From: a bacterium
GTDB taxonomy: Bacteria; JAJRZV01
Reading direction: 5' to 3'
Assembly: GCA_024275095.1 (NCBI GenBank)
Contig: JAJRZV010000075.1
Span: 1-32,877 of the forward strand
DNA: 32,877 bases
In this document: in pieces, positions 1-8,984 of the stretch
How the letters are laid out: every line of letters starts with the position of its first letter
Numbering within the stretch: the first letter of the stretch is position 1
Notes under the pieces: model-generated
Told to the model about the DNA's origin: nothing
What the model saw: the letters and a program-made list of their open reading frames with translations, nothing else
Database searches by the model: none
Position numbers and translations under genes: made by a program

Positions 1-1100
1 CTGGATGCGATTTTTTCTATGTCTTCCATTTCCGGTTTTACAGTTGTGCAGCCGCCAGGTCGGGTGTAGATTTTGAAGCGGACGGGGCCGTAGGGTGTGG
101 TGATTTTACGTATTTCACGTTCCGCCTGAGCCCTCGTGACCAGCCAGTACCTGACGCCGGCGGTGGTGGTGTGGCAGAGGAGGTGGTTAATCAGGGTGTC
201 CAGTTTTTCTTTTTTGGCAATGACGGTTATTCGGATGGCTGGGCGGCCTTTTTTCATCAAGATGCTGTGCATTGTCGCGTCAAGGGCTCCCTTTTCAAGG
301 AGTGCCGGAATGAGAGGCTGGAGGTCTTCACCGGTCATGTCGTCGATGTCGGTTTCAATCCTGTATATTTCGCCGCGGCCTTCGCAGGGAGTGGATATGA
401 GCCATGCCCGCAGGGCGTTCATGCCTTCGCCCCTGCGCTTGCCCATGCCGTAGCCGACTTTACGGGGAATGAAAACAAATCCATCATGTACGGGTTTCGC
501 AAAGCACCGGATAAAAGCGGCGCCTGTTGGGGTGGTTTTTTCGAACGAGCCGTCCATGAATACAGGAAAGTCGTTGAGCAGTTTTTCAACGGCTGGTGGT
601 GGCACGTGGTATGTCCCGTGGGCGGTATGAATCACACCACCCCCCAGGTTTACGGGAAATGACAGGACCTCCTCTACTTTCAGAAGTTCAAGCAGCAGGG
701 ATATTCCCATGAGGTCCACCACAGTGTCCCAGCCGCCCAGCTCGTGGAAGGTGACATTTTCGAGGTCCGTGCCGTGGACTTCCGCCTCGGTCCGGGCCAG
801 TGCTTCCGCCATTTCCAGGGCTTTTTTTTTCACGGACCTGGTGGCATTTGAGGCCTCCAGTACCCTGCGAAGTTCTGCAAAGGTTTTCACTTCCGGTGCA
901 GTGTTTTTAAGAGAGATGCGGATGTTAACAGCTTCTACGGCGTGAACTTCGCAGTGTTCCACGTCAAAATGTACGTGTTTTAGTATCCCGGTCTTTTCAA
1001 GTTCCCTGATAAATTTGTTTGCGTCTTCGAAAAGATGAAGAAGTGCGCCCATCAGCATGTCCCCGGAGATGCCCGAGAATGGGTGGAGGAGCAGTTTCAT
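1..1100 (-). CDS. larC: LarC, nickel insertase of the nickel-pincer cofactor pathway (3' end cut off by window edge)
   Basis: This gene is missing from the ORF track because it has no stop codon inside the window. Reading the minus strand from the ATG at 1100 gives 366 uninterrupted residues. LarC inserts nickel into the dithiolated pyridinium mononucleotide to finish the nickel-pincer cofactor used by LarA-type racemases and epimerases, a CTP-dependent step. Family hallmarks visible are FSGISGDM at residues 8-15, FHELGGWDTVVDLMG, ETDIDDM, MKKGRPA and, near the edge, KPEMEDIEKIA. LarC is usually about 400 residues, so only a few tens of residues are lost. The start overlaps the larB stop by 4 nt (ATGA), implying translational coupling. 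LarC is one continuous frame here, unlike the frameshifted larC1/larC2 of Lactobacillus plantarum. LarE and LarA are not in the window. Confidence 0.93.
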   Translation of the reverse strand, partial: MKLLLHPFSGISGDMLMGALLHLFEDANKFIRELEKTGILKHVHFDVEHCEVHAVEAVNIRISLKNTAPEVKTFAELRRVLEASNATRSVKKKALEMAEALARTEAEVHGTDLENVTFHELGGWDTVVDLMGISLLLELLKVEEVLSFPVNLGGGVIHTAHGTYHVPPPAVEKLLNDFPVFMDGSFEKTTPTGAAFIRCFAKPVHDGFVFIPRKVGYGMGKRRGEGMNALRAWLISTPCEGRGEIYRIETDIDDMTGEDLQPLIPALLEKGALDATMHSILMKKGRPAIRITVIAKKEKLDTLINHLLCHTTTAGVRYWLVTRAQAEREIRKITTPYGPVRFKIYTRPGGCTTVKPEMEDIEKIAS

Positions 1101-1849
1101 TTGCCGGCCCTGAGGGCAATGAGTGATGCTGTAAATCCAGCTCCAACGCCGTCGTTTATGTTCACTGTAACCACGTTGGGTGCACAGGATGCGAGCATTG
1201 AGAGAAGGGCGGTGAGCCCCCCGCCTGACACACCGTACCCGTGGGCCACCGGCAGTCCTATGACGGGAATGCCAACCATTCCTGCGATAACGCCTGGAAG
1301 GGCACCTTCCATGCCTGCTGCCACTATGGCGCATGCGGCTTCCGCTATGAGCGGGAGATGTTCTGTAATGCGGTGAATGCCGGCAATGCCCACGTCTGTG
1401 ATGAGGTGTACCGGTACACCCATCATGCGGCAGGTGATTTCCGCTTCCGCGGCCACGGGAATGTCAGATGCTCCTGCGGTGATGACGCATACGTGACAGC
1501 GGGTTTTTTTCTCAGGATAGGGAGTGTGAAGCACTTTTGCAGTGGGGTTGTATTTGACTTTTTTTATCTTTTGTTCAATGGCCTTTCCGTCTTTTTCCAG
1601 TACCCTTGTTGCCAGCATTGCTTCGCATTTTTTCAGCGAGGCTTTTATAAGCGAGATGAGCATGCTTCGAGATTTACCTTCAGCATAGATGATTTCAGGG
1701 AACCCGGTGCGCAGTGCCCTGTGGGTGTCGAGCACGGCTTCACCCAGGCGCTCGAAGGGTAGCGCTTTCAGGCGGCTTATGACTTCTTCTACCCCTACAC
1801 GTCCTTCAAGAAGGTCCTGCAGCAGTTTTTTGATTTTTCCCTCTTCCAC
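1097..1849 (-). CDS. larB: LarB, pyridinium-3,5-biscarboxylic acid mononucleotide synthase
   Basis: LarB starts the nickel-pincer cofactor pathway by carboxylating the pyridinium ring of nicotinic acid adenine dinucleotide and releasing AMP. At 250 residues it is the usual family length. The C-terminal half is the PurE-like (AIR carboxylase) fold, with GASDIPVAAEA, MGVPVHLITDVGIAG and the LASCAPNVVTVNI segment; Cys222 there corresponds by position to the substrate-binding Cys of characterised LarB. The start is GTG with only a weak AGG upstream, and it begins 7 nt after the cheD stop, so it is probably read from the upstream mRNA. It overlaps larC by 4 nt. The link between lar genes and a chemotaxis operon is unusual. 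Confidence 0.93.
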   Translation of the reverse strand: MEEGKIKKLLQDLLEGRVGVEEVISRLKALPFERLGEAVLDTHRALRTGFPEIIYAEGKSRSMLISLIKASLKKCEAMLATRVLEKDGKAIEQKIKKVKYNPTAKVLHTPYPEKKTRCHVCVITAGASDIPVAAEAEITCRMMGVPVHLITDVGIAGIHRITEHLPLIAEAACAIVAAGMEGALPGVIAGMVGIPVIGLPVAHGYGVSGGGLTALLSMLASCAPNVVTVNINDGVGAGFTASLIALRAGK

Positions 1850-1856
1850 CTGGATG

Positions 1857-2327
1857 TCACAGCGTGATAATTCCTTTCCGTAGACTTCGGATAATCATTT
1901 CACCCGTGGCCACGTGAAATTCCACTGTGCGGCCGTGTGAACCGCCGAAATCAGCAGCGACAAGAGGAATGTTCAGTTTTTGAAGCAGGGTCTGCACCGC
2001 TTCTACATTCTGTTCCCCAATGTTTGGTATGCGCTGGAGTTTGAAAATAGTAGCTCCCCCCGCTGCCTTTGCTATGATGCGAGAGGGGTTTGCACCTCTG
2101 GAAAGTATTTCTTCGTAAAGCAGGTGGACAGCCCTGTCCATGAATTTTGAAGGGGCTTTGTGTACGGGATGACCGTTTGAGGAGGGGAGAAGAGGATGTG
2201 CCATGCCCCCTATTTTCAGAGCAGGGTCGTAGAACACCACGGCCACACAGGAACCCAGACCGATGGCTTCAAGGATGGCATCTCCTTGAACCACAGCCGT
2301 TTCTGCTATGCCCACGCGAATTTTCAT
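1857..2327 (-). CDS. cheD: CheD, chemoreceptor glutamine deamidase
   Basis: CheD deamidates receptor glutamines and, with CheC, tunes CheY-P levels in the Bacillus/Thermotoga type of chemotaxis. The 156-residue protein has the family core GLGSC with Cys27 as nucleophile and GGMAHPLLP with His44, at the same positions as in Thermotoga maritima CheD (recalled from memory). The residue at position 21, Thr in T. maritima and counted in the catalytic triad, is Ala here. Downstream motifs AKAAGGATIF and NIGEQNVEAV also fit. The ATG directly follows the cheC stop codon (TAAATG), so the two are co-translated, matching the known CheC-CheD complex. Confidence 0.92.
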   Translation of the reverse strand: MKIRVGIAETAVVQGDAILEAIGLGSCVAVVFYDPALKIGGMAHPLLPSSNGHPVHKAPSKFMDRAVHLLYEEILSRGANPSRIIAKAAGGATIFKLQRIPNIGEQNVEAVQTLLQKLNIPLVAADFGGSHGRTVEFHVATGEMIIRSLRKGIITL

Positions 2328-2939
2328 TTATACCTTTTCAAGTATAAGTTTTTCCGCTCCATCGGTGGGAATGAGAAAAAAATCAAGCGCAGCAGCCTGG
2401 TCGTCGGAAGCAATGGAAGTATTGAACACAAAGATGTCATCTGTGTTCTGACAGGCAGCGGCCACAACAGCGTCAACCGCGCTTTCCAGGTACTCAAAAG
2501 CAAGAAGAGGCACTGAGGTGATAACCGGTTCAGAAATCATTTCAGAAACAGCGTTGGCAAAAGCTCCCGCGAGAATGTTGCATATCTCGAGAAGAGCGGA
2601 TCGGATGATGTTTTGCTCGTCATCACTCGCAAGGTGTTCGCTGAGTTGTTCTGTATTTATGCTTTGTCCTGTAAGCTGTTCGACAAGTTTGGCGGCATTT
2701 TCGGGGTAAACAACAAAAAGACCTTCCAGGTTGATACCGCCTGTAAACGAGGAGTGGAGTATGACGGCCGGGGCGGTGGGAAGAAAATCTTCGATTGCAT
2801 GCACAGGAACTCGCGTAACTCCGGGAACAGTGATGAGCACTTTTTTTCCTGTAATAACCGAAAGGGCGTTGGATGCATTTCCTGCTCCGATGTTGACTAT
2901 TTCCCTTAAAATGTCGAGTTGAAGCTCTGATATATTCAT
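2328..2939 (-). CDS. cheC: CheC, CheY-P phosphatase
   Basis: CheC removes the phosphate from CheY-P and forms a complex with CheD. The 203-residue protein carries both copies of the phosphatase signature (D/S)-x3-E-x2-N: D9/E13/N16 in LDILREIVNIGAGN and S114/E118/N121 in RSALLEICN. Two intact sites predict an active enzyme rather than a CheX- or FliY-like relative. No extra flagellar-switch domain is present. It overlaps the cheA stop by 4 nt (ATGA) and abuts cheD. No cheB lies in the window, so CheC/CheD may carry most of the adaptation alongside CheR. Confidence 0.92.
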   Translation of the reverse strand: MNISELQLDILREIVNIGAGNASNALSVITGKKVLITVPGVTRVPVHAIEDFLPTAPAVILHSSFTGGINLEGLFVVYPENAAKLVEQLTGQSINTEQLSEHLASDDEQNIIRSALLEICNILAGAFANAVSEMISEPVITSVPLLAFEYLESAVDAVVAAACQNTDDIFVFNTSIASDDQAAALDFFLIPTDGAEKLILEKV

Positions 2940-4777
2940 TTTTCTCCCCCGCTGAGAGAGACATGATCTATGATAAATGTCATTTCGCCTCCTGTCGAGA
3001 CAGTTGTGGCGAAGAAAGGTTTGAAATCTTTTAATAAACCTTTCAGGGGCTTGATGTATATTTCAGCTGTACCCAGAATTTCGTCAGCGTATATGGCTGC
3101 ATGGTCTTTTCCTGTATCTACAATAAGGACAGTGCCTGAGTGAGGTCTGGGATCCAGCCCAAGCAGTTCCCTGATGGGAAATATTCTGGCCACTATACCG
3201 TTGTGAAGGTACACGTTTTTTTCGTCTGTTTCTTTTACAATCTCTCCGGAGGTGGCATCTGTGACAAGGAGCAATCTGTCTGCATTGATGCCCATCTGGT
3301 ATGGTCCGATTCTGAATACAGCCGCCTGTACAATTGCGGCTCCGGAAGGAAGCTTTAATTTTATGGTTGTACCTTTACCTTCTTCAGAATGGATTTCCAT
3401 GACCCCATGGAGCTTCTCCACGGCATTTGCTACAACGTCCATGCCTACTCCACGACCGGATATATCGGATACCTCTTCACGGCTGGAAAATCCTGGAGTA
3501 CAGGTAAGTTTGAAGACTTCTTCATCCGTGAGAGTCTCTGCTTCACCCGGGGAAATAAGGCTTTTGCTAACGGCTTTTTCAAGGATTTTCTGACGATTCA
3601 TGCCACGGCCATCGTCGCTGACTTCTATAATGGTCCAGCCAGCTGTTGAATAAGCGGAGATTTTTACGAGCCCCGTGGGTTCTTTGCCCGCTTTTTCTCT
3701 TTCTTCAGATTTTTCGATACCGTGATCAATAGCGTTTCTGAGAAGGTGAATGAGTGGATCAGAAAGCTCTGTAAGAAGGTGGCGGTCCATGCGGATGTTT
3801 CCGCCCTCCACAACAAGCTTTACTTTTTTACCAAGTTTTCTGCACAGTTCCCGCGATGTCCTGTGCAGGGTTGCCGTGATTGTTTCGAAAGGGACAAGGT
3901 TCATCTGAAGCACAACGTCGCGTAGCTGCTTGAGAAGTATGCGCATCCTTTCAAAGTTTTCGCGGGCAAGGGCTGGCATTTCCTCGGTATACGGGTACAG
4001 GGAAGACTCGAGAAACAGTATGTCTCCCAGAATTTTTAAGGCACTGTCCAGGTCGCTGGAGTCAACTTTTACGTGCTCTATGATTTTTTTCTTTTTTTCG
4101 TCTTTACTATCTTCTTTTTTGAGTTCTTCTACTTTGTGAATAAAGTCCCACTCCCGTAGCCTAGAGACAGCAGCCTTTGCGGCCTTGTCATCTGAAAAAT
4201 AGAGTGTGAACTCATATCCCTTCCAGCCTTTCTTAACTTCTTTTACGGTGGGAGTGGAACCCGTAAATCCTTCCCAGTCGGTTACACGACTCAGTACCAT
4301 GTAAACACGTGCTGCTGGTAATGCTTCCGATGAGTCTATGGTGACTTTGACAGGAACCCCTCCGGTAGAAGCTGATTCTTCCGGTTTTTCCTCTGGCGGA
4401 GTTTTTTCTTCTGTTGTGGACCTTTCAAAGGGGGTAGGGCGAGGCATGACAGAGCCGGTATTTTCATACTCGGATAGCATCTCTTCCAGCGCGCCCGTTC
4501 CTTCTTCAATGATTTTCAGGTCTTCGTCGGATAGGTTACGATTCTCATCCCTGATCTGCTGAAGGTAGCTTTCCAGGGCATGGCTGTAGGAAGAAATGGC
4601 TTCTATGCCCATGGCCGCGGAGGCCCCTTTTATGGAGTGAAACAGGCGGAATATTTCGTTGATTATAGGACCGTGGTCCTGTATTTCCCGAGCCCTTTCC
4701 AGGTTTTTAAATATGGCATCGAGGTTATCGCGGGTGTCCTCGATGAACAGCGAACGATATTTGTCTATACCGCTCAT
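2936..4777 (-). CDS. cheA: CheA, chemotaxis histidine kinase
   Basis: CheA phosphorylates itself under control of receptors and CheW and passes phosphate to CheY. The 613 residues show the expected order. First is an N-terminal Hpt domain with His47 in LFHSIKGASAAMG, then an acidic Pro/Glu-rich linker, a P2-like alpha/beta domain (about residues 140-225), a Lys/Glu linker, and a dimerisation helix pair. The ATPase domain follows with N box HLLRNAIDHGIE, G1 SDDGRGM and G2 SGRGVGMDVV, and a C-terminal CheW-like P5 domain ends the protein. All key residues look intact. The gene overlaps cheY upstream and cheC downstream by 4 nt each. Confidence 0.97.
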   Translation of the reverse strand: MSGIDKYRSLFIEDTRDNLDAIFKNLERAREIQDHGPIINEIFRLFHSIKGASAAMGIEAISSYSHALESYLQQIRDENRNLSDEDLKIIEEGTGALEEMLSEYENTGSVMPRPTPFERSTTEEKTPPEEKPEESASTGGVPVKVTIDSSEALPAARVYMVLSRVTDWEGFTGSTPTVKEVKKGWKGYEFTLYFSDDKAAKAAVSRLREWDFIHKVEELKKEDSKDEKKKKIIEHVKVDSSDLDSALKILGDILFLESSLYPYTEEMPALARENFERMRILLKQLRDVVLQMNLVPFETITATLHRTSRELCRKLGKKVKLVVEGGNIRMDRHLLTELSDPLIHLLRNAIDHGIEKSEEREKAGKEPTGLVKISAYSTAGWTIIEVSDDGRGMNRQKILEKAVSKSLISPGEAETLTDEEVFKLTCTPGFSSREEVSDISGRGVGMDVVANAVEKLHGVMEIHSEEGKGTTIKLKLPSGAAIVQAAVFRIGPYQMGINADRLLLVTDATSGEIVKETDEKNVYLHNGIVARIFPIRELLGLDPRPHSGTVLIVDTGKDHAAIYADEILGTAEIYIKPLKGLLKDFKPFFATTVSTGGEMTFIIDHVSLSGGEK

Positions 4778-5139
4778 TCACCGAGAATCTTTTTTATGAC
4801 TGAGATTACCTTATCTTTTTTGAACGGCTTGGTAATGAAGTCAAGAGCACCGGCCTCAAGGGCCTCCATCACCAGCGATTCCTGCCCCAGTGCACTGACC
4901 ATAATTACCTTGGCTGAAGGATCCATCTGCCGTATTTCACGCAGGGCTTCCAATCCATTTTTAGACGGCATGACGATGTCCATTGTTGTCAGGTCTGGCT
5001 TTAAATTTTTATACATTTCAACAGCTTCAATTCCATTGGATGCTTCCCCGACAACTTCAAATCCTTCTGATTCCAGAATTTCACGTATCATATTCCTCAT
5101 AAAAACCGCATCATCAACGACGAGTATCTTGTGACCCAT
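4774..5139 (-). CDS. cheY: CheY, chemotaxis response regulator
   Basis: A single 121-residue receiver domain with no output domain, as in CheY, which carries the signal to the flagellar motor. The acidic pocket is D9/D10, the phospho-acceptor is D54 (TMDIVMP), with S82 (MVSALGQ) and K104 (FITKPF). Position 101, the aromatic switch position, is Phe. The gene begins inside the 3' end of cheW, a 26-nt overlap, and its stop overlaps the cheA start by 4 nt. Its place between cheW and cheA supports a role in chemotaxis rather than as a general receiver. Confidence 0.95.
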   Translation of the reverse strand: MGHKILVVDDAVFMRNMIREILESEGFEVVGEASNGIEAVEMYKNLKPDLTTMDIVMPSKNGLEALREIRQMDPSAKVIMVSALGQESLVMEALEAGALDFITKPFKKDKVISVIKKILGE

Positions 5140-5581
5140 GACTACCCCCCACTTGGATTAATCTTTGAAATTCCTCTTTCAACATACCAACCAACCTTTC
5201 TACGTCTACCACTCGCACTACACCGTAGTCTGTATAAAGTGTTTCCCTCAAAACTTCTTCATTATTCGCATTTTCCTTTTTTCTTTCTATTCTATCAAAT
5301 GAAATAGTCAGACATGAGGATGGATGCACGGAAAGAGCAAGTTCAGGAAAATCCTTGCCTACGGCCACTGCGTAAGTGTGCGTTTCCGCGGGTTTTTCTC
5401 CTGCGAGAACGGCTCCTGAGTCCACAACCAGCACAGCATCACCGTGGAAAAATGTTACCCCCATAAAACTTGTATCTTTCATAAAAGGAAAGGATATAAG
5501 CCTGCTGATTTCGAATACTTCCAGCACAAATTTTTCCTCAAGGGCGAATAGCCGATTTTTATGCCGGAAGGCAAAATACAT
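5114..5581 (-). CDS. cheW: CheW-like coupling protein
   Basis: A 155-residue single CheW-like domain, which would bridge the receptor tip and the CheA P5 domain. It opens with YFAFRHKNRLFALEEKFVLEVFEI, a typical CheW first strand pair, and has the strand HGDAVLVVDSGAVLA in place of the usual IPVVDLR-like strand, so it is fairly divergent. A charged insertion (ERKKENANNEE) near residues 105-112 and the tail after GMLKEEF look variable. The ATG directly follows the MCP stop (TAAATG), which supports pairing with that receptor. Assignment rests on fold-like pattern and context. Confidence 0.85.
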   Translation of the reverse strand: MYFAFRHKNRLFALEEKFVLEVFEISRLISFPFMKDTSFMGVTFFHGDAVLVVDSGAVLAGEKPAETHTYAVAVGKDFPELALSVHPSSCLTISFDRIERKKENANNEEVLRETLYTDYGVVRVVDVERLVGMLKEEFQRLIQVGGSHGSQDTRR

Positions 5582-6847
5582 TTATACCCTGAATTCCTCG
5601 ACCTTTTTCTTGAGTTCTACTGACAGGGAAGCCAGATGCTGAGCAGCCTTGTTGAGTTCCGCCATGGAGGCTGTTTGTTCTTCCATGGAGGCTGTCACTT
5701 CTTCTGTTACTGAAGCATTTTCTTCCGCAATGCGGGCGATGCTGTCTATAGTACTGATGAGCTTATCTGCAATGCCGGCCTGTGTTTTGTTAAATGAGGT
5801 AATTTCCTGGACCCTGGTGGCCGTCTCCAGGGTGTTATTTGTAATTTCTTCAAATGTTGAGCGGACCACCTCCATATCTGCTTTGCCTTCTTCGATGGAT
5901 TGAGCCATGATTTTCATTTCTTCCGTGAGTTCCCGGGAGTTTTTCTCCACTGTATCAATCAGTTCGGTTATCTGTGCAGTAGATTTTTGGGTGTTATCAG
6001 CCAGCTTCCGGATTTCCTCCGCAACCACACCAAATCCTCGGCCGCTTTCGCCGGCCAGGGCTGCTTCAATGGCTGCATTCAGTGCGAGCAGGTTCGTTTT
6101 GTTGGAGATACTTGTAATGACGTCGGTGATTTCCCGAACACGGCTGATAACAGCGCTGAATTCGAGAAATTTTTGCGTAGTGCTGGCGGCCCGGTCGAAG
6201 GTGATACGCATTTTTTCCATGGCGGTTGCTACAAGTTCAGAGCCTTTCTGGGCCATTTCCACTGTTTTTCTGACAGCTTCCTCTACATTTTCTGCAATGC
6301 GGGCAGCAGCCAGGGCTTTTTCAGCAGTTTCCTTTATGAAACTGGCGCCTTTTTCTACTTCTTCTGCCTGACGTGAAGCACCCTGGGCAATATTTTCCAT
6401 CGTTTTTGAAACTTCTTCTGCAGAGGCGGTCACTTCTTCTGCAAGTGCACCGAGTGATTGGGCTGAAGCCGCAACACTTTCTGATATTTCGATCATGGAG
6501 GTGACAAGATTTTTGAGATTGTTCCGCATGGCTTCCATGAACTCTTTTAACTCGTCAAATTCATCATAAAATCGAGTATCTTTCCAGGGAATGTCTATAA
6601 GCAGATCACCCCTTGCAACACCTTCACTGAGCGTACGCAGCTTGTCGATTTTCGAAGAGGTGCCCCGAAGGATAAAAAGACCGATAACAGATCCCAGAAG
6701 CAATGCTGATGCTACGGATACGATTTTCTCCAGAACAGGCCCCAGATTTGCGAATGCAAACAGATAGGGAGAGACCACGGATATAAAAATAATGGAAAGA
6801 AATCCCAGTATAAATTTATAAGCGACACCAAACTTACTTTTCTTCAT
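5582..6847 (-). CDS. Methyl-accepting chemotaxis protein without a periplasmic sensor domain
   Basis: A 421-residue chemoreceptor. Two hydrophobic helices (about residues 11-34 and 42-60) are separated by only a short loop, so there is no extracellular ligand-binding domain. A HAMP-like segment follows (61-115), then a long coiled-coil signalling domain. The hairpin tip that binds CheA and CheW is clear around residues 240-283 ([32 protein letters not shown]). Gln/Glu pairs flanking it are candidate CheR/CheD sites. No C-terminal CheR-tethering pentapeptide is present. The start has the best Shine-Dalgarno of the operon (AAGGAGGTCGAC before ATG) and follows a 99-nt gap after cheR. That gap could hold an internal promoter, but I see only a weak TTGACC-17-AACTTA pair there. 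It probably senses a membrane or cytoplasmic cue. Confidence 0.95.
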   Translation of the reverse strand: MKKSKFGVAYKFILGFLSIIFISVVSPYLFAFANLGPVLEKIVSVASALLLGSVIGLFILRGTSSKIDKLRTLSEGVARGDLLIDIPWKDTRFYDEFDELKEFMEAMRNNLKNLVTSMIEISESVAASAQSLGALAEEVTASAEEVSKTMENIAQGASRQAEEVEKGASFIKETAEKALAAARIAENVEEAVRKTVEMAQKGSELVATAMEKMRITFDRAASTTQKFLEFSAVISRVREITDVITSISNKTNLLALNAAIEAALAGESGRGFGVVAEEIRKLADNTQKSTAQITELIDTVEKNSRELTEEMKIMAQSIEEGKADMEVVRSTFEEITNNTLETATRVQEITSFNKTQAGIADKLISTIDSIARIAEENASVTEEVTASMEEQTASMAELNKAAQHLASLSVELKKKVEEFRV

Positions 6848-6946
6848 GTCGACCTCCTTTTCATGCCCTTAAGTTGATGCTGAGGTTATTTGGGTCAAAT
6901 GTAAGACAATTACTGCAGGAATGCTGGATAAATGTTACCGCCATTA

Positions 6947-7771
6947 TCAACCCTTTTCTTTAATAATACGGTATACCCGGTGCCTGAGAGAGAGAGGCTT
7001 GAAGAAATGTGCCAGCTCTCTTGGTACGGATTCTACCTTTCCAAGCACCAGAAATGCAGGGGTTGCTGCTATTGAAAGAACATGAGCAAGTATCCGGCTT
7101 TGGTAAGCTCTTTGTAAAAATATCAACACGTTCCTCACAATGACCATGTGAAAAGGATTTTCAGGTTTTAAATCTACTATATTAGTGGTCTTGAATGAAG
7201 TAATTTTTCGCAGTGCAGGATCCACTTGCAGACCTTCAGGTGAAATTGAAAAAAATTTTTTATACTTGAGAGGTATATCTCCGGCACTTTCGGGAGGATA
7301 AAGGCCTTTTTCCGCTTTTTCAATATTGAGTGGATCGAGGTCAATACCGACGATGTTGACTCTTGAGATCTCCTGTGAGAATGATTCTGCAATCATAGCA
7401 GCGAGTGAATATGTCTCTTCCCCTGTGGAGCAGCCGCCGGAAAGTATGTTAATTGTTCCACTTTGTACTACCCGGAATATTTCGGGTAGTACATGGGTGT
7501 CAATAAATTGGAACACGTCAGGATTTCGAAAGAATGAGGAGACGTTGATGGTGAGAATTGAAAACAAAAGCCTTGCTTTCGCTTCATCAGCGATTACCAG
7601 CTGGATTAGTTCTTCCACATCTTTGCACCTGAGTCTTTTAAGAGCGATTTCGAGCCGCCTTTGCAGGAAGGAATATTTATAACCGCTGAGATCTGCACCG
7701 TAGTGTTTTCTGAGAGCTTGTTCGAGAAGTGCAAAATTACCGTTTGAAAAGGGTAATTCGTTCTCAGACAA
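6947..7771 (-). CDS. cheR: CheR, chemoreceptor methyltransferase
   Basis: CheR methylates receptor glutamates using S-adenosylmethionine. The 274 residues have the N-terminal helical domain (RRLEIALKRLR), the NVSSFFRNPDVF segment, the SAM-binding loop GGCSTGEETYSLA at 112-124, the acidic GIDLDP strand end, and VRNVLIFLQ near the C-terminus. No extra domains are present. The start is TTG, preceded by GAGGT at 8 nt spacing, and lies within the last codons of the upstream transporter gene (8-nt overlap). This welds the chemotaxis genes to the transporter and heat-shock genes. It is the only adaptation methylation enzyme seen; no CheB methylesterase is in the window. Confidence 0.93.
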   Translation of the reverse strand: MSENELPFSNGNFALLEQALRKHYGADLSGYKYSFLQRRLEIALKRLRCKDVEELIQLVIADEAKARLLFSILTINVSSFFRNPDVFQFIDTHVLPEIFRVVQSGTINILSGGCSTGEETYSLAAMIAESFSQEISRVNIVGIDLDPLNIEKAEKGLYPPESAGDIPLKYKKFFSISPEGLQVDPALRKITSFKTTNIVDLKPENPFHMVIVRNVLIFLQRAYQSRILAHVLSIAATPAFLVLGKVESVPRELAHFFKPLSLRHRVYRIIKEKG

Positions 7772-8984
7772 CTTTTTCTACCTCGATTTTTTCTATTCGT
7801 TTACCGTCGCATGAAAGGATGCGCCAGCGGTATCCTCCCCACAAAATTTCTTCTCCTGCTGCAGGAATTTTTTCCATGAGTTCAATGAGAAATCCCGCTA
7901 TGGTAACTGATTCCACATTATCAGGTACGCGAATGTTGAGCGTTTTTTCTACTTCCTCTATTTCGGTTTGCCCGTTGATGATGAAGCGGCTGGGACTCTC
8001 AGAATGAATGTTTTCGTAGGGCTTCGCCTCAAGAGTTCCTGTAAGTTCTTCCACAAGGTCAATAAGCGTGATGATTCCTGCTGCGCCCCCGTATTCGTCT
8101 ACTACCACGGCAATTTCTTCTGACCTGTGTGCAAGAGTGAAAAGAGCTGCATCACACGGCATGGTTTCGGGAAGGTAGAGGATGGGGTGGAGGAAATGTT
8201 TTACCGGATCTTTCCGGTTTTTCATTTTGCGGTATATGTCTTTGATGCGTACGTATCCCGTGATGTTAACCACACGGTTGGAAAAGACAGGAATTTTAGA
8301 GTGTCCATATTTTTTTGTGAGTTCGAATACTTCTGTGAGAGGAGCATTTTCCTCCACCGCGTGAACATTTACTATTGGTGTCATTACTTCTTTGAGAAGT
8401 GTTTCGCTCAGGGCCATGACAGCGAGTGACATTCTTTTCTCTGTGGTGGTGATGCTTCCGTATCTGTGAGCGAGGTCGATAGCCTCTACTATTTCTCTGC
8501 GTTCGAGATGGGTAAACTGACGATCTTCACCAGAGGTTTTGAAGATTACGTCTGAAAGGCGGATGAGCAGGTGGAAGGGGTATATAACAAGGGAGACGAT
8601 TTTAAGTGGGATAATGGTGAGCAAGGCGATAGTGGTGGAATGGCGGTAAGCGATGTCTTTGGGTAGTATTTCTCCCAGAATGATGATAAATGGTGAAAGT
8701 ATCAAGCCCGTAAGAAATTCATATCCAGCTCCCAGGTGCTTGTAGAGTATTTGTGCTGCCACCGTGGATGCGGCAATTACGCATATAGTAGTACCGGCTA
8801 TTGAAGCTGCAATAATTTGTTCTGCGTGTTTCCATTCACGCACGATGAGTTTTGCCCTGTAGTTCCCGTCGCGTGCAAGTGCAGTAATAATAGACCTTGG
8901 AGCAGAGAGGAAGGCGATTTCGCTACCCGAAAAAAATCCTTCGAAAAAGACCAAAGCGATAATAATGAGAAGTTCGCCGGTCAT
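7764..8984 (-). CDS. CNNM/CorC-family (HlyC/CorC) membrane protein, first of a tandem pair
   Basis: A 406-residue DUF21-type membrane protein. The domains are an N-terminal transmembrane DUF21 region (about 1-140, with GFFSGSEIAFLSAPR and the conserved GEILPKDIA), a CBS pair (about 190-310, with VMTPIVNVHAV and VVVDEYGGAAGIIT), and a C-terminal CorC_HlyC domain. Relatives are implicated in magnesium or other divalent-cation export; the substrate here is unknown. It overlaps the second paralogue by 4 nt (ATGA) and cheR by 8 nt. The adjacent copies suggest a heteromeric transporter, since this family is known to dimerise. Confidence 0.9.
   Translation of the reverse strand: MTGELLIIIALVFFEGFFSGSEIAFLSAPRSIITALARDGNYRAKLIVREWKHAEQIIAASIAGTTICVIAASTVAAQILYKHLGAGYEFLTGLILSPFIIILGEILPKDIAYRHSTTIALLTIIPLKIVSLVIYPFHLLIRLSDVIFKTSGEDRQFTHLERREIVEAIDLAHRYGSITTTEKRMSLAVMALSETLLKEVMTPIVNVHAVEENAPLTEVFELTKKYGHSKIPVFSNRVVNITGYVRIKDIYRKMKNRKDPVKHFLHPILYLPETMPCDAALFTLAHRSEEIAVVVDEYGGAAGIITLIDLVEELTGTLEAKPYENIHSESPSRFIINGQTEIEEVEKTLNIRVPDNVESVTIAGFLIELMEKIPAAGEEILWGGYRWRILSCDGKRIEKIEVEKVV

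Noticed and set aside
136-945. Three plus-strand ORFs in the track (136-453, 171-662, 709-945)
   Set aside because: They are shadows of larC, which is open on the minus strand throughout and has recognisable motifs.
1-1100. Possible frameshift in larC, as in the larC1/larC2 arrangement of Lactobacillus
   Set aside because: I translated the whole visible part and found one unbroken frame.
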